Below, piece by piece: positions 1-6,186 of a stretch of 7,556 bases of DNA; the stretch's first letter is position 1; every line of letters starts with the position of its first letter. Origin of the DNA: Pseudomonadota bacterium (lineage in GTDB: Bacteria; Pseudomonadota; Alphaproteobacteria; Rhizobiales; Rhizobiaceae); assembly GCA_023422735.1 (NCBI GenBank), contig JAFAGL010000263.1, positions 1 through 7,556 on the forward strand. The letters are read 5' to 3'. The notes beneath the pieces were generated by a model. It ran no database searches. It was not told where the DNA came from and saw nothing but the letters and a program-made list of their open reading frames with translations. Made by a program: the position numbers and the translations under genes.

Positions 1-1
1 G

Positions 2-679
2 CTCTTCCGGTATTCGGCCCTTTTCGCCTGTGCATTCCTGATCACTGCATGCCAACCACCGCAAGCGGAAAGCAATGAACACGCGCGACACGGCGTTGAG
101 GATCGCGCGCCAGCAGGCGAATTTGACTTTTTTGTTCTAAGTCTTTCGTGGTCTCCCAGCTATTGCCAAGCGGAAGGCAAGGAAGCCAACCGCCAGCAAT
201 GCGACCGCCGCAACCCGCTCGGCTTTACTGTCCATGGGCTTTGGCCGCAGTTCGAGACTGGTTATCCTGAATTCTGCAATACGAAAGAGCCGCAGCGCGT
301 TCCGGGCCAATTGGCTGCCCGCTATCACGACATCATTCCAAGCACGGGACTGATTGGGCACCAGTGGCGAAAACACGGCTCGTGCACTGGGCTGACGCAA
401 TCTGCTTATCTTGAAATGACTCGCATGGCATGGGAGCGCATCAAGATACCTAGCATGGCCCTCGATGAGTCTGCGCCTGTTCAGCCACAAGCCCTCGAAG
501 AGGAATTCATTTCCGCGAATACAGGTTTGACTTCTGAGGGCATCGCAGTTGCTTGCGAGGGCGGCCTGATTCAGGAAGTGCGGATTTGTTTGACCAAAGA
601 TGGGCTCGACTTCCGAACCTGTCCTGAAATCGACCGACGCGGATGTCGGAAACCGGCCAGCATGCCGGCGATCCCCTGA
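2..679 (+). CDS. Ribonuclease T2 family protein, putative lipoprotein (5' end missing)
   Basis: The frame is open from the left edge to the TGA at 677-679, so the start codon lies outside the window. RNase T2 enzymes cut single-stranded RNA through a 2',3'-cyclic phosphate, outside the cytoplasm. Both family signatures are present: CAS1 reads FTVHGLWPQ (catalytic His codon 233-235) and CAS2 reads HQWRKHGSC (His codons 359-361 and 374-376). The glutamate usually found after the first CAS2 histidine is glutamine here (codon 362-364). The visible N-terminus is a hydrophobic stretch ending in ITAC, with the Cys at 50-52, which fits a signal peptidase II lipobox. Residue +2 is Gln, not Asp, so outer membrane anchoring is likely by the usual sorting rule (inference). 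Several further cysteines suit a disulphide-bonded periplasmic protein. A glutathione S-transferase gene follows 25 bases downstream and is probably co-transcribed. Confidence 0.9.
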   Translation, partial: LFRYSALFACAFLITACQPPQAESNEHARHGVEDRAPAGEFDFFVLSLSWSPSYCQAEGKEANRQQCDRRNPLGFTVHGLWPQFETGYPEFCNTKEPQRVPGQLAARYHDIIPSTGLIGHQWRKHGSCTGLTQSAYLEMTRMAWERIKIPSMALDESAPVQPQALEEEFISANTGLTSEGIAVACEGGLIQEVRICLTKDGLDFRTCPEIDRRGCRKPASMPAIP

Positions 680-693
680 ACAGCATTGACCTT

Positions 694-707
694 GGAGCAA
701 CCGCTTG
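694..707 (+). promoter_or_regulatory. Ribosome binding site and TTG start of the GST gene
   Basis: GGAG at 694-697 lies 7 bases before TTG at 705-707. An in-frame TGA at 687-689 rules out a longer protein. The next in-frame ATG would remove the first beta strand and the active-site loop of the thioredoxin fold. The TTG is therefore the best start. Confidence 0.7.
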
Positions 708-1304
708 CCAAAAATTTTCTTTTCTAATGCCTCGCCATACAGTGGCAAAGTTCGCATGGCTGCCACGCTTGCCGGCGTTACTTTCGAATCGATTCAGACG
801 GAGACGGGTACGCCGCCAGACTATCTGATTGCGGCTAACCCCCTGGCAAAGATTCCGGTGTTCATTCCTGAAGATGGGATGGCGATCTATGACAGCCGTG
901 TCATCACGCAGTTTCTGAACCGTGAAAGCAAAGGCTCGCTGTTTCCTAGAAATCCCGTGAAACGACTTGAAGCCGAGCAAATGGAAGCCCTTTGCGACGG
1001 TATCTGCGATTGTCTGCTCGCGTATGTTTACGAACGTAGAATGCGTCCGGAAGAAATCGTCCACCAGCCCTGGCTTGATCGTCAGTGGGAGAAAGTCGAA
1101 CGTGCACTGGACCTTTTGAACAGCGGCAAGATTAGCTTGCCGACGAAGATCCACGTAGGTCATCTCGCTTTGCGAGCTACACTCGCCTATCTTTCTATTC
1201 GGTTCGATGGAAAATGGGAGCGTGGACGCTCCAAGCTCGTCCGCTGGGCAAAGCGGTTCGATGACAAGTTTCCAGACCTGACGAAGCACCTTCCCAAGGT
1301 TTAA
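705..1304 (+). CDS. Glutathione S-transferase family protein, YibF-like
   Basis: This is a 199-residue cytosolic GST-fold protein with a TTG start. The N-terminal thioredoxin-like domain (about residues 1-80) begins KIFFSNASPYSGKVR, giving a Ser/Tyr active-site loop. It then has NPLAKIPV, with the cis-proline at Pro51, and YDS (Asp63-Ser64), the usual contacts for the gamma-glutamyl group of glutathione. The C-terminal domain is alpha-helical (about 88-199). It contains EALCDGICD and, towards the end, HLALRATLAYLSIRF, which resembles the YibF-type pattern of a small helical domain without the classical N-capping Asp. Length is normal for the family. The substrate cannot be told from sequence. 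It follows the RNase T2 gene closely and ends 28 bases before a terminator. Fold and family are well supported; the YibF affinity rests on remembered similarity. Confidence 0.88.
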   Translation: MPKIFFSNASPYSGKVRMAATLAGVTFESIQTETGTPPDYLIAANPLAKIPVFIPEDGMAIYDSRVITQFLNRESKGSLFPRNPVKRLEAEQMEALCDGICDCLLAYVYERRMRPEEIVHQPWLDRQWEKVERALDLLNSGKISLPTKIHVGHLALRATLAYLSIRFDGKWERGRSKLVRWAKRFDDKFPDLTKHLPKV

Positions 1305-1332
1305 TCGCTCGCTTATCTGATTTAAAAACAAC

Positions 1333-1362
1333 AAAAAAGCCGGGCACATGGCCCGGCTTTTT
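1333..1362. terminator. Bidirectional intrinsic terminator between the GST and outer membrane protein genes
   Basis: A perfect 7-bp stem GCCGGGC (1339-1345) / GCCCGGC (1351-1357) has a 5-base loop. It is flanked by an A run (1333-1338) and a T run (1358-1362), so it gives a GC hairpin plus U tract on either strand. It ends the plus-strand RNase T2/GST transcript and the converging minus-strand gene, whose stop codon is at 1381-1383. Confidence 0.93.
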
Positions 1363-1380
1363 CGTGGGAGGATGGGAAGC

Positions 1381-2049
1381 TTAGAACTTCACACCAAGAC
1401 CAACCGAGACCTTGTGATCGCGGGTGTCAACGTCCTGAGCGATACCGCCCGTGTTGAACGTTTCCGAACCGTAGTCGGTGTAACGGTATTCCAGACGGCC
1501 GAACACCTGATCGGTAAGCTTGGCATCAACACCAGCACCAACCGTGTAGCCGAGCAGCGTTTCTTTATCGCTACCCAGAACATTAGATACTTCGGTGCGC
1601 TCTGCAGCACCACCTGCCGTACCATAGATCAGGATGCTGTCAGTCGCAGCAACACCCATGCGAGCGCGGACCGAACCGTTCAGGCCGCCTTCCACAGTAT
1701 TACCGTCGTTGGAGCCGTCAACACCGCTATATCCGATGTCGCCTTCAAGACCGTAAACGAAGTTGTTAGCCTGCCAGTTGTAACCAGCAAAACCGGAACC
1801 AGCGAAACCGTCCGTCTTCACGTCGTCGCCAGCAAGGCCAGTTGCCTTGCCACTGAAGCCGTAAGATGCAACGGCACCTGCATAACCACCTGCCCACGAA
1901 GCAACAGGTGCAGTTTCCATAACAGCAACCGGTGCTGGCGGCTCTTCCATGATGACGTCAGCAGCCTGGGCTGAAGAGGCAGCTGCGAAAACGGCTGCAA
2001 CGCCGGCGAGTGCGGCAACGGGGCGCGCAAACTTGATGATCGAATTCAT
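1381..2049 (-). CDS. Outer membrane beta-barrel protein, Omp25/Omp31 family
   Basis: The product is 222 residues with a classical signal peptide: Lys6 and Arg9, a hydrophobic Ala/Val-rich core, and a probable cut after AQA at residue 29. The mature part (about 193 residues) starts with an acidic, Pro-rich segment (residues 31-48). SWAGGYAG follows at 51-58, a typical opening of the first strand in Brucella Omp25/Omp31, RopB and Bartonella hemin-binding proteins. The rest alternates hydrophobic and polar residues with Gly/Asp-rich turns, such as FVYGLEGDIGYS, LIYGTAGGA and FGRLEYRYTDYG. It ends in VKF, where the terminal Phe is the outer membrane assembly signal. The size fits an 8-stranded barrel. 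The start at 2047-2049 is chosen because AAGGAG (2057-2062, minus strand) lies 7 bases upstream and the signal peptide begins there. It likely has a structural or host-interaction role, not general porin activity (inference). It is not Omp25 itself, since the N-terminus differs. Confidence 0.9.
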   Translation of the reverse strand: MNSIIKFARPVAALAGVAAVFAAASSAQAADVIMEEPPAPVAVMETAPVASWAGGYAGAVASYGFSGKATGLAGDDVKTDGFAGSGFAGYNWQANNFVYGLEGDIGYSGVDGSNDGNTVEGGLNGSVRARMGVAATDSILIYGTAGGAAERTEVSNVLGSDKETLLGYTVGAGVDAKLTDQVFGRLEYRYTDYGSETFNTGGIAQDVDTRDHKVSVGLGVKF

Positions 2050-2056
2050 TCTCAAA

Positions 2057-2062
2057 CTCCTT
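2057..2062 (-). promoter_or_regulatory. Strong ribosome binding site of the outer membrane protein gene
   Basis: The minus strand reads AAGGAG seven bases before the ATG at 2049-2047. It decides the start against an in-frame ATG further upstream (2115), which would put 22 residues before the signal peptide. Confidence 0.85.
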
Positions 2063-2080
2063 GCACTCAGAGATTCGCTC

Positions 2081-2129
2081 AGGGCGTCTCCAACTGATGT
2101 TGGCAACATGAGCAACGCTTGAACGCCCT
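2081..2129 (-). repeat. Nested inverted repeats in the outer membrane protein gene leader
   Basis: The outer arms AGGGCGT (2081-2087) and ACGCCCT (2123-2129) are perfect 7-base complements. Inside them is ATGTTG-G-CAACAT (2097-2109). On the mRNA strand two inner hairpins compete: AUGUU/AACAU and CCAAC/GUUGG. The element lies 31 to 80 bases before the ATG. The pairing is seen directly; any regulatory role is inference. Confidence 0.5.
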
Positions 2130-2302
2130 CTGTGCCCTACGAGTTGAAAGATGGGCGCGAAATGCGGCTGAACAAGCCCTCAAAAACGGAGTTTCGCTGG
2201 CAGAATTACGGCAGAAAAGTGATGTTGCGCTATGGTCACAGATCGGTTAATTCCTTAATGATTTCTTACGTTTAGGAATTTGGCGATAGCTATGGTTAGC
2301 GT

Positions 2303-2330
2303 TTGGTGAATTCCGACTAAGGACTATATA
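2303..2330 (+). promoter_or_regulatory. Putative sigma-70-type promoter for the dehydrogenase-uvrC transcript
   Basis: TTGGTG (2303-2308) and TATATA (2325-2330) are separated by 16 bases, in an otherwise non-coding AT-rich stretch. A start near 2337 would leave a leader of about 57 bases before the ATG at 2394. This also argues against the in-frame GTG at 2340 as the start codon. Confidence 0.5.
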
Positions 2331-2393
2331 GGGTGTGTAGTGTCGTCGCTGACTGGACCCCCGATCATTCCCCATTTTCCAAGGTGTTCTGAT

Positions 2394-3158
2394 ATGACAG
2401 ATACATTGCCCGTCACTCTTGTCACCGGCGGCGCTCGTCGCATCGGGCGGGCAATTGCAATGGACTTGGCCGAACATGGTTATCCCGTTGTGGTGCATTG
2501 TTTTCATTCCCGCGGGGAGGCCGATGCGCTGGTCGATGAAATTGCGGACAAAGGTGGAAGAGCCGCTTCGATTGTCGCCGATCTCAGCGATGCGAATGCC
2601 CTCGAAAGTGTTTTTGACCAAGCGCGGAGCGCTTTCGGGTCCATCGGCATGTTGATCAACAACGCGTCGCTTTTCGAGAGCGACGAAGCCGAAGATTTCG
2701 ATTGGTCAACCTGGGATGCGCATTTTGCGCTTCATACAAAAGCACCTGTTGAACTGGCTCGGTTGTTTGCCAAGCAACTCACGCCGGCAGCAGACGGGTT
2801 GATCGTCAACCTCATTGACCAACGCGTATGGCGGCCCACGCCCCGGTTCTTTTCATATACGCTTTCCAAATCGGCATTGTGGACGGCGACACAAACATTG
2901 GCCCAGGCTCTGGCTCCTCAGGTCCGTGTCAATGCGATTGGTCCAGGCCCGACATTGCCGAATAGCCGGCAGGACGAATCCGCATTTCAATCGCAGGTCA
3001 GTGCATTATTACTGCGGCGAGGCCCGGATCTGTCCGAATTTGGCGCGACGATCCGCTACTTTTGGTCGGCGCGCTCGGTCACCGGCCAGATGATCGCATT
3101 GGATGGCGGACAACATCTGGCGTGGCAAACGCCAGATGTTGCCGGGATCGCCGAATGA
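2394..3158 (+). CDS. Short-chain dehydrogenase/reductase with pteridine-reductase (FolM/PTR1-like) hallmarks
   Basis: The product is a 254-residue Rossmann-fold NAD(P)H oxidoreductase. The cofactor motif is TGGARRIG (11-18), where Arg replaces the middle Gly of the usual TGxxxGxG. That TGxxxRxG form is typical of pteridine reductases (PTR1) and FolM. NNAS follows at 89-92. The catalytic Tyr155 and Lys159 are in YTLSK. The usual catalytic Ser is replaced by Asp142 in LIDQ, exactly 13 residues before the Tyr, as in PTR1 and E. coli FolM. The C-terminus has PGP (184-186) and LDGGQHL (236-242). Reduction of a dihydropterin is thus the likely reaction, but the substrate is inferred. The start at 2394 has AAGGTG (2381-2386) 7 bases upstream. 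The TGA overlaps the uvrC ATG (ATGA), which suggests translational coupling. The last codons contain a 13-bp inverted repeat. Confidence 0.88.
   Translation: MTDTLPVTLVTGGARRIGRAIAMDLAEHGYPVVVHCFHSRGEADALVDEIADKGGRAASIVADLSDANALESVFDQARSAFGSIGMLINNASLFESDEAEDFDWSTWDAHFALHTKAPVELARLFAKQLTPAADGLIVNLIDQRVWRPTPRFFSYTLSKSALWTATQTLAQALAPQVRVNAIGPGPTLPNSRQDESAFQSQVSALLLRRGPDLSEFGATIRYFWSARSVTGQMIALDGGQHLAWQTPDVAGIAE
3111..3141 (+). repeat. Perfect 13-bp inverted repeat (hairpin) at the dehydrogenase-uvrC junction
   Basis: CAACATCTGGCGT (3111-3123) and ACGCCAGATGTTG (3129-3141) are exact complements around a 5-base loop GGCAA (3124-3128). It lies wholly within the dehydrogenase coding sequence, encoding its C-terminal tail after DGG. 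It ends two bases before GGGA (3144-3147), the putative uvrC ribosome-binding site. No T run follows, so it is not a standard intrinsic terminator. Confidence 0.85.
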
Positions 3159-5221
3159 ATCCGGGTCAGCGCAAATCCGTCACTCACCGTCCATCAAACG
3201 ATGTTGCTGGTTTTATGCCGGGAGAGGAGGACAACGAGAGTTTGATTGATGATGGCGGCAGCGAAGAGACCGCCGTTTCCTTGAAGCCGATTGCTGAGAT
3301 CGACTGGGTGGATACCGGAGGCGACGCTGCGGGGCTTGTAGGCCCCGAGGCCATCCAGATGCTCGTAAAACGCTTGCCCAACGCGCCGGGTGTTTATCGA
3401 ATGATGAACACTGCCGGCGATGTTCTTTACGTGGGCAAGGCACGAAATCTGAAAAAACGCGTCACGGCTTATGCTCAAGGGCGCTATCACACGAACCGTA
3501 TTGGCCGCATGGTGCGCGAAACCGCGTCCATGGAATTCGTGATCACGCGAACAGAAATCGAAGCATTGCTTCTTGAAGCCAATCTCATCAAGCGATTGAG
3601 ACCGCGCTTCAATGTGCTTCTGCGCGACGACAAATCATTTCCCTATATCATTATCACCGGCGATCACCCTGCCCCCGGTATCTTCAAGCACCGCGGCGCC
3701 CGTTCGCGTAAAGGCGATTATTTCGGCCCCTTTGCGTCAGCCGGAGCAGTGGGTCGCACCATCAATGCGTTGCAACGGGCATTCTTACTGAGAACATGTA
3801 CCGATTCCGTGTTTGAAGCGCGGTCGCGTCCGTGCCTGCTCTACCAGATCAAGCGCTGCTCCGGGCCGTGCACCGGTGAAATTGACGAAAGCAATTACAA
3901 AGAACTTGTCTCGGAAGCTCGCGCATTCCTGTCGGGACGAAGCCAAAGTGTAAAATCCCAAATCGCTGCTGCCATGCAGGATGCTTCGGCCGATCTAGAT
4001 TTCGAGCGGGCCGCGATCTATCGCGACCGCCTGAGCGCTTTGAGCCATGTGCAAAGCCACCAGGGGATCAATCCGTCATCGGTGGAAGAAGCGGATGTCT
4101 TCGCCATTCACAGCGAGGGTGGCCAAACCTGTATCGAGGTCTTTTTCTTCCGGACAGGTCAGAACTGGGGGAACCGGGCATATTTCCCAAAGGCCGATCC
4201 ATCGATCGAACCCGGCGAAGTACTCGGCGCCTTCTTGGCGCAGTTTTATGAGGACAAACCCTGCCCGCGCCTCATTCTTCTTTCTCAGGAAGTGGACGAG
4301 CAACCCTTGCTGGAGGAAGCGCTTTCAACGCTTGCGGGGCGACGTATCAATGTAAGTGTCCCGCAGCGCGGCGAGAAAAAGGAGCTGGTTCAGCACGCGC
4401 TTCAAAATGCGCGCGAAGCACTCGGACGTCGGTTGGCTGAGACCTCATCGCAGGCACGGTTGCTGGAAGGAGTTCAAACCGTATTCGACCTTGCAACAAA
4501 ACCACGCCGAATAGAGGTCTACGATAACTCGCATATCATGGGAACGAGCGCGGTTGGCGCAATGATCGTCGCTGGACCAGGCGGGTTTATCAAGAATCAG
4601 TATCGAAAATTCAATATAAAGTCGACGGAGATCACGCCGGGTGATGATTTCGGCATGATGCGCGAAGTCATGGAACGTCGTTTCAGTCGCCTGATCAAAG
4701 AACATGGAGTTCCTGACCGCTCGGCGATCGATCAAGTCAACAGCGAGGATGATGACAGCGTGCCCGCTTGGCCGGATGTGATCCTGATCGATGGCGGTGA
4801 AGGGCAGATGACTGCGGTGCGCAAGATTCTCGATGATCTCGGGATCAGCGAGGCCGTCATAGCGATTGGTGTAGCGAAGGGAGTGGATCGGGAAGCTGGC
4901 CGCGAGCGCTTTATCATGCGCGACCGTCCAAGCTTTACGCTACCTGTGCGTGACCCTGTTCTTTATTTTCTGCAAAGACTGCGTGACGAAGCGCATCGAT
5001 TCGCAATCGGCGCGCATCGGACCAAGCGCAAGAAAGATTTTGTTCGCAACCCGCTCGATGAAGTTTCCGGAATCGGCCCCGGGCGCAAGCGCGCCTTACT
5101 TCATCACTTTGGGACGGCGAAAGCCGTCAGCCGCGCTGCGGTGGCGGATTTAATGGCCGTCGACGGCATTTCAGAGTCAATTGCCCGCACGGTATATAAT
5201 CACTTTCACGAGAAAGGGTGA
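3155..5221 (+). CDS. uvrC: Excinuclease ABC subunit C (UvrC)
   Basis: This is the dual-incision nuclease of nucleotide excision repair, recruited to damage by UvrB. It has 688 residues, against about 610 in E. coli; much of the excess is a roughly 70-residue acidic N-terminal extension. Domains in order: GIY-YIG nuclease (about 70-155; GVY at 79-81, YVGK at 92-95, conserved Arg97, EIEALLLE at 134-141); a cysteine cluster C215, C227, C235, C239 with the spacing of the iron-sulphur ligands described for E. coli UvrC; UVR/UvrB-binding segment (about 265-298); RNase H-like 5' nuclease with Asp457 (VYDNSH), Asp498 (GDDFG), Asp546 (LIDGGEGQ) and His614 (DEAHRFA); and tandem helix-hairpin-helix (about 634-688; VSGIGPGRKRALL, VDGIS). 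All catalytic residues are present. The start at 3155 overlaps the preceding stop, with GGGA 7 bases upstream; ATG at 3215 is an alternative. Confidence 0.97.
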   Translation: MNPGQRKSVTHRPSNDVAGFMPGEEDNESLIDDGGSEETAVSLKPIAEIDWVDTGGDAAGLVGPEAIQMLVKRLPNAPGVYRMMNTAGDVLYVGKARNLKKRVTAYAQGRYHTNRIGRMVRETASMEFVITRTEIEALLLEANLIKRLRPRFNVLLRDDKSFPYIIITGDHPAPGIFKHRGARSRKGDYFGPFASAGAVGRTINALQRAFLLRTCTDSVFEARSRPCLLYQIKRCSGPCTGEIDESNYKELVSEARAFLSGRSQSVKSQIAAAMQDASADLDFERAAIYRDRLSALSHVQSHQGINPSSVEEADVFAIHSEGGQTCIEVFFFRTGQNWGNRAYFPKADPSIEPGEVLGAFLAQFYEDKPCPRLILLSQEVDEQPLLEEALSTLAGRRINVSVPQRGEKKELVQHALQNAREALGRRLAETSSQARLLEGVQTVFDLATKPRRIEVYDNSHIMGTSAVGAMIVAGPGGFIKNQYRKFNIKSTEITPGDDFGMMREVMERRFSRLIKEHGVPDRSAIDQVNSEDDDSVPAWPDVILIDGGEGQMTAVRKILDDLGISEAVIAIGVAKGVDREAGRERFIMRDRPSFTLPVRDPVLYFLQRLRDEAHRFAIGAHRTKRKKDFVRNPLDEVSGIGPGRKRALLHHFGTAKAVSRAAVADLMAVDGISESIARTVYNHFHEKG

Positions 5222-5336
5222 CCCTTGGTCTCAGCAGCATTGTCGGCTGGCGCTTGAACCGTCAGCGTTTATACCGCATTTGATGCAACATCGCTTGCAT
5301 TGTGTTTCCCCGAACTAAGGCGCCAATCGCCCCATC
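5222..5336 (+). promoter_or_regulatory. uvrC-pgsA gap with a short dyad
   Basis: No clear terminator follows uvrC. A perfect 6-base dyad ATGCAA-N6-TTGCAT (5283-5300) lies 36 bases before the pgsA ATG and could be an operator or a small hairpin. AAGG (5317-5320) is 16 bases from the ATG, too far for a normal ribosome-binding site. It partly falls in a GGCG/CGCC pairing (5319-5322 with 5328-5331). No good promoter was found, so pgsA may be read through from uvrC. Confidence 0.35.
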
Positions 5337-5930
5337 ATGTCACGCCGCCGCGCTTTCAATATCCCGAACCTTCTGACTTACGGCAGAATTTTCGCCGTAC
5401 CAGCCATTGTGTTGTGCTTTTTTGTGGAGGGACGTTTGCAGTCCAGCGACTTTGCTCGCTGGTCAGCTCTCGGCCTCTTCATTCTCGCGAGCGTGACGGA
5501 TTATCTTGACGGCTACCTGGCACGGATCTGGCAACAGACCTCCAATATCGGCAAGATGCTCGACCCGATTGCCGACAAGCTGCTTGTATCGACGTGTTTG
5601 ATCCTTCTTGCTGCGGATTCAGAGGGCACAATCGCGGGATGGACATTGTGGGCTGCGATCATCATTCTATGCCGCGAAATCCTGGTTTCGGGACTGCGGG
5701 AATATCTCGCAGCATTGAAGGTGAGTGTACCGGTTACCCGGTTGGCAAAGTGGAAAACCACACTGCAAATGTTCGCGATAGGATTTCTATTGGCCGGACC
5801 TGCGGGCGACGAAATTCTGCCTTACACCACGCTGATCGGCATAGTTCTGCTCTGGATTTCCGCGCTAGTGACACTTTATACGGGATATGACTATTTCCGC
5901 GCAGGTGCAAAACACATTGTTGATGAATAG
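5337..5930 (+). CDS. pgsA: CDP-diacylglycerol--glycerol-3-phosphate 3-phosphatidyltransferase (PgsA)
   Basis: This integral inner-membrane enzyme makes phosphatidylglycerophosphate from CDP-diacylglycerol and glycerol-3-phosphate, the committed step to phosphatidylglycerol and cardiolipin. At 197 residues it has normal length. The N-terminus has FNIPNLLTYGRI (7-18), the usual PgsA opening. The full CDP-alcohol phosphotransferase motif is present: Asp55, Asp58-Gly59, Ala62-Arg63, Gly72, Asp76 and Asp80. Several hydrophobic segments follow (about 19-30, 42-54, 82-93, 100-114, 143-154, 164-182). RFGR-like basic residues near the start suit a cytosolic N-terminus. No good Shine-Dalgarno sits before the ATG. 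The 3' end overlaps moaD by 8 bases. Confidence 0.95.
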   Translation: MSRRRAFNIPNLLTYGRIFAVPAIVLCFFVEGRLQSSDFARWSALGLFILASVTDYLDGYLARIWQQTSNIGKMLDPIADKLLVSTCLILLAADSEGTIAGWTLWAAIIILCREILVSGLREYLAALKVSVPVTRLAKWKTTLQMFAIGFLLAGPAGDEILPYTTLIGIVLLWISALVTLYTGYDYFRAGAKHIVDE

Positions 5931-6186
5931 GCGGGTCAAGCTCGTTTACTTCGCGTGGGTTCGTGAGCGTGTAGGGCTTGGGGAAGAATCGCTGGATTTA
6001 CCCTCAACGGTCAGTACGGTCCGCGATTTACTGAACTGGTTGCGAACGCGGGATGAGATGCACGCGAACGCCCTACAGCACCCCGACGTCATCCGCGTCG
6101 CACTCGATCACGAGTTAGTTGAGCAAGACGAGCCTATCGGCGGTGCTTCAGAGATCGGGCTCTTTCCGCCGATGACGGGAGGCTGA
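5923..6186 (+). CDS. moaD: Molybdopterin synthase small subunit (MoaD)
   Basis: This is an 87-residue ubiquitin-like sulphur carrier. When its C-terminal glycine is thiocarboxylated (by MoeB-type activation), it donates sulphur to convert cyclic pyranopterin monophosphate to molybdopterin with MoaE. The fold starts VKLVYFAWVRERVG (5-18). The C-terminus is FPPMTGG, with the essential Gly-Gly directly before the stop. The start at 5923 is chosen because homologues begin just before the KLVYFAW strand; an in-frame ATG at 5887 would add 12 residues from inside pgsA. The gene overlaps the end of pgsA by 8 bases and has no well-placed ribosome-binding site (AGGTG at 5903-5907 is about 15 bases away), so coupling to pgsA translation is likely. 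moaE follows after 4 bases. Confidence 0.93.
   Translation: MNRRVKLVYFAWVRERVGLGEESLDLPSTVSTVRDLLNWLRTRDEMHANALQHPDVIRVALDHELVEQDEPIGGASEIGLFPPMTGG

Larger units (their letters stand above)
2050..2393. other. Divergent intergenic region between the outer membrane protein and dehydrogenase genes
   Basis: No convincing gene lies in these 344 bases. The side near the outer membrane protein gene (2081-2129) carries nested inverted repeats that would lie in its mRNA leader. The middle (about 2200-2335) is AT-richer and holds the probable plus-strand promoter at 2303-2330. I could not identify a convincing minus-strand promoter for the outer membrane protein gene; the long leader suggests that its transcription start is well upstream of the ATG. 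Confidence 0.7.

Noticed and set aside
137..766. 209-codon minus-strand open frame across the RNase T2 gene
   Set aside because: It is a shadow of the RNase T2 frame, which has both catalytic motifs.
507..1349. 280-codon minus-strand open frame across the GST gene
   Set aside because: It runs antisense to a well-supported GST, overlaps the RNase T2 end and the terminator, and its translation resembles no known fold.
2050..2115. Upstream ATG extending the outer membrane protein by 22 residues
   Set aside because: It would bury the signal peptide and ignore the strong ribosome-binding site at 2057-2062.
2247..2258. CtrA-like TTAA pair in the divergent intergenic region
   Set aside because: The two TTAA elements are only 4 bases apart, whereas the CtrA site needs 7.
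3111..3150. Intrinsic terminator at the end of the dehydrogenase gene
   Set aside because: The hairpin is perfect but is followed by GC-rich sequence with no T run, and uvrC begins 14 bases later.
3062..3154. Upstream TTG start giving a 719-residue UvrC
   Set aside because: It lies deep in the dehydrogenase gene; the ATG at 3155 has the classic ATGA overlap and a plausible ribosome-binding site.
5254..5274. TTGAAC with TTATAC as a pgsA promoter
   Set aside because: The spacer is only 9 bases, too short for a sigma-70 promoter.
5887..5922. Earlier ATG for moaD adding 12 residues
   Set aside because: The extra residues come from the pgsA coding end in another frame and precede the usual MoaD first strand.
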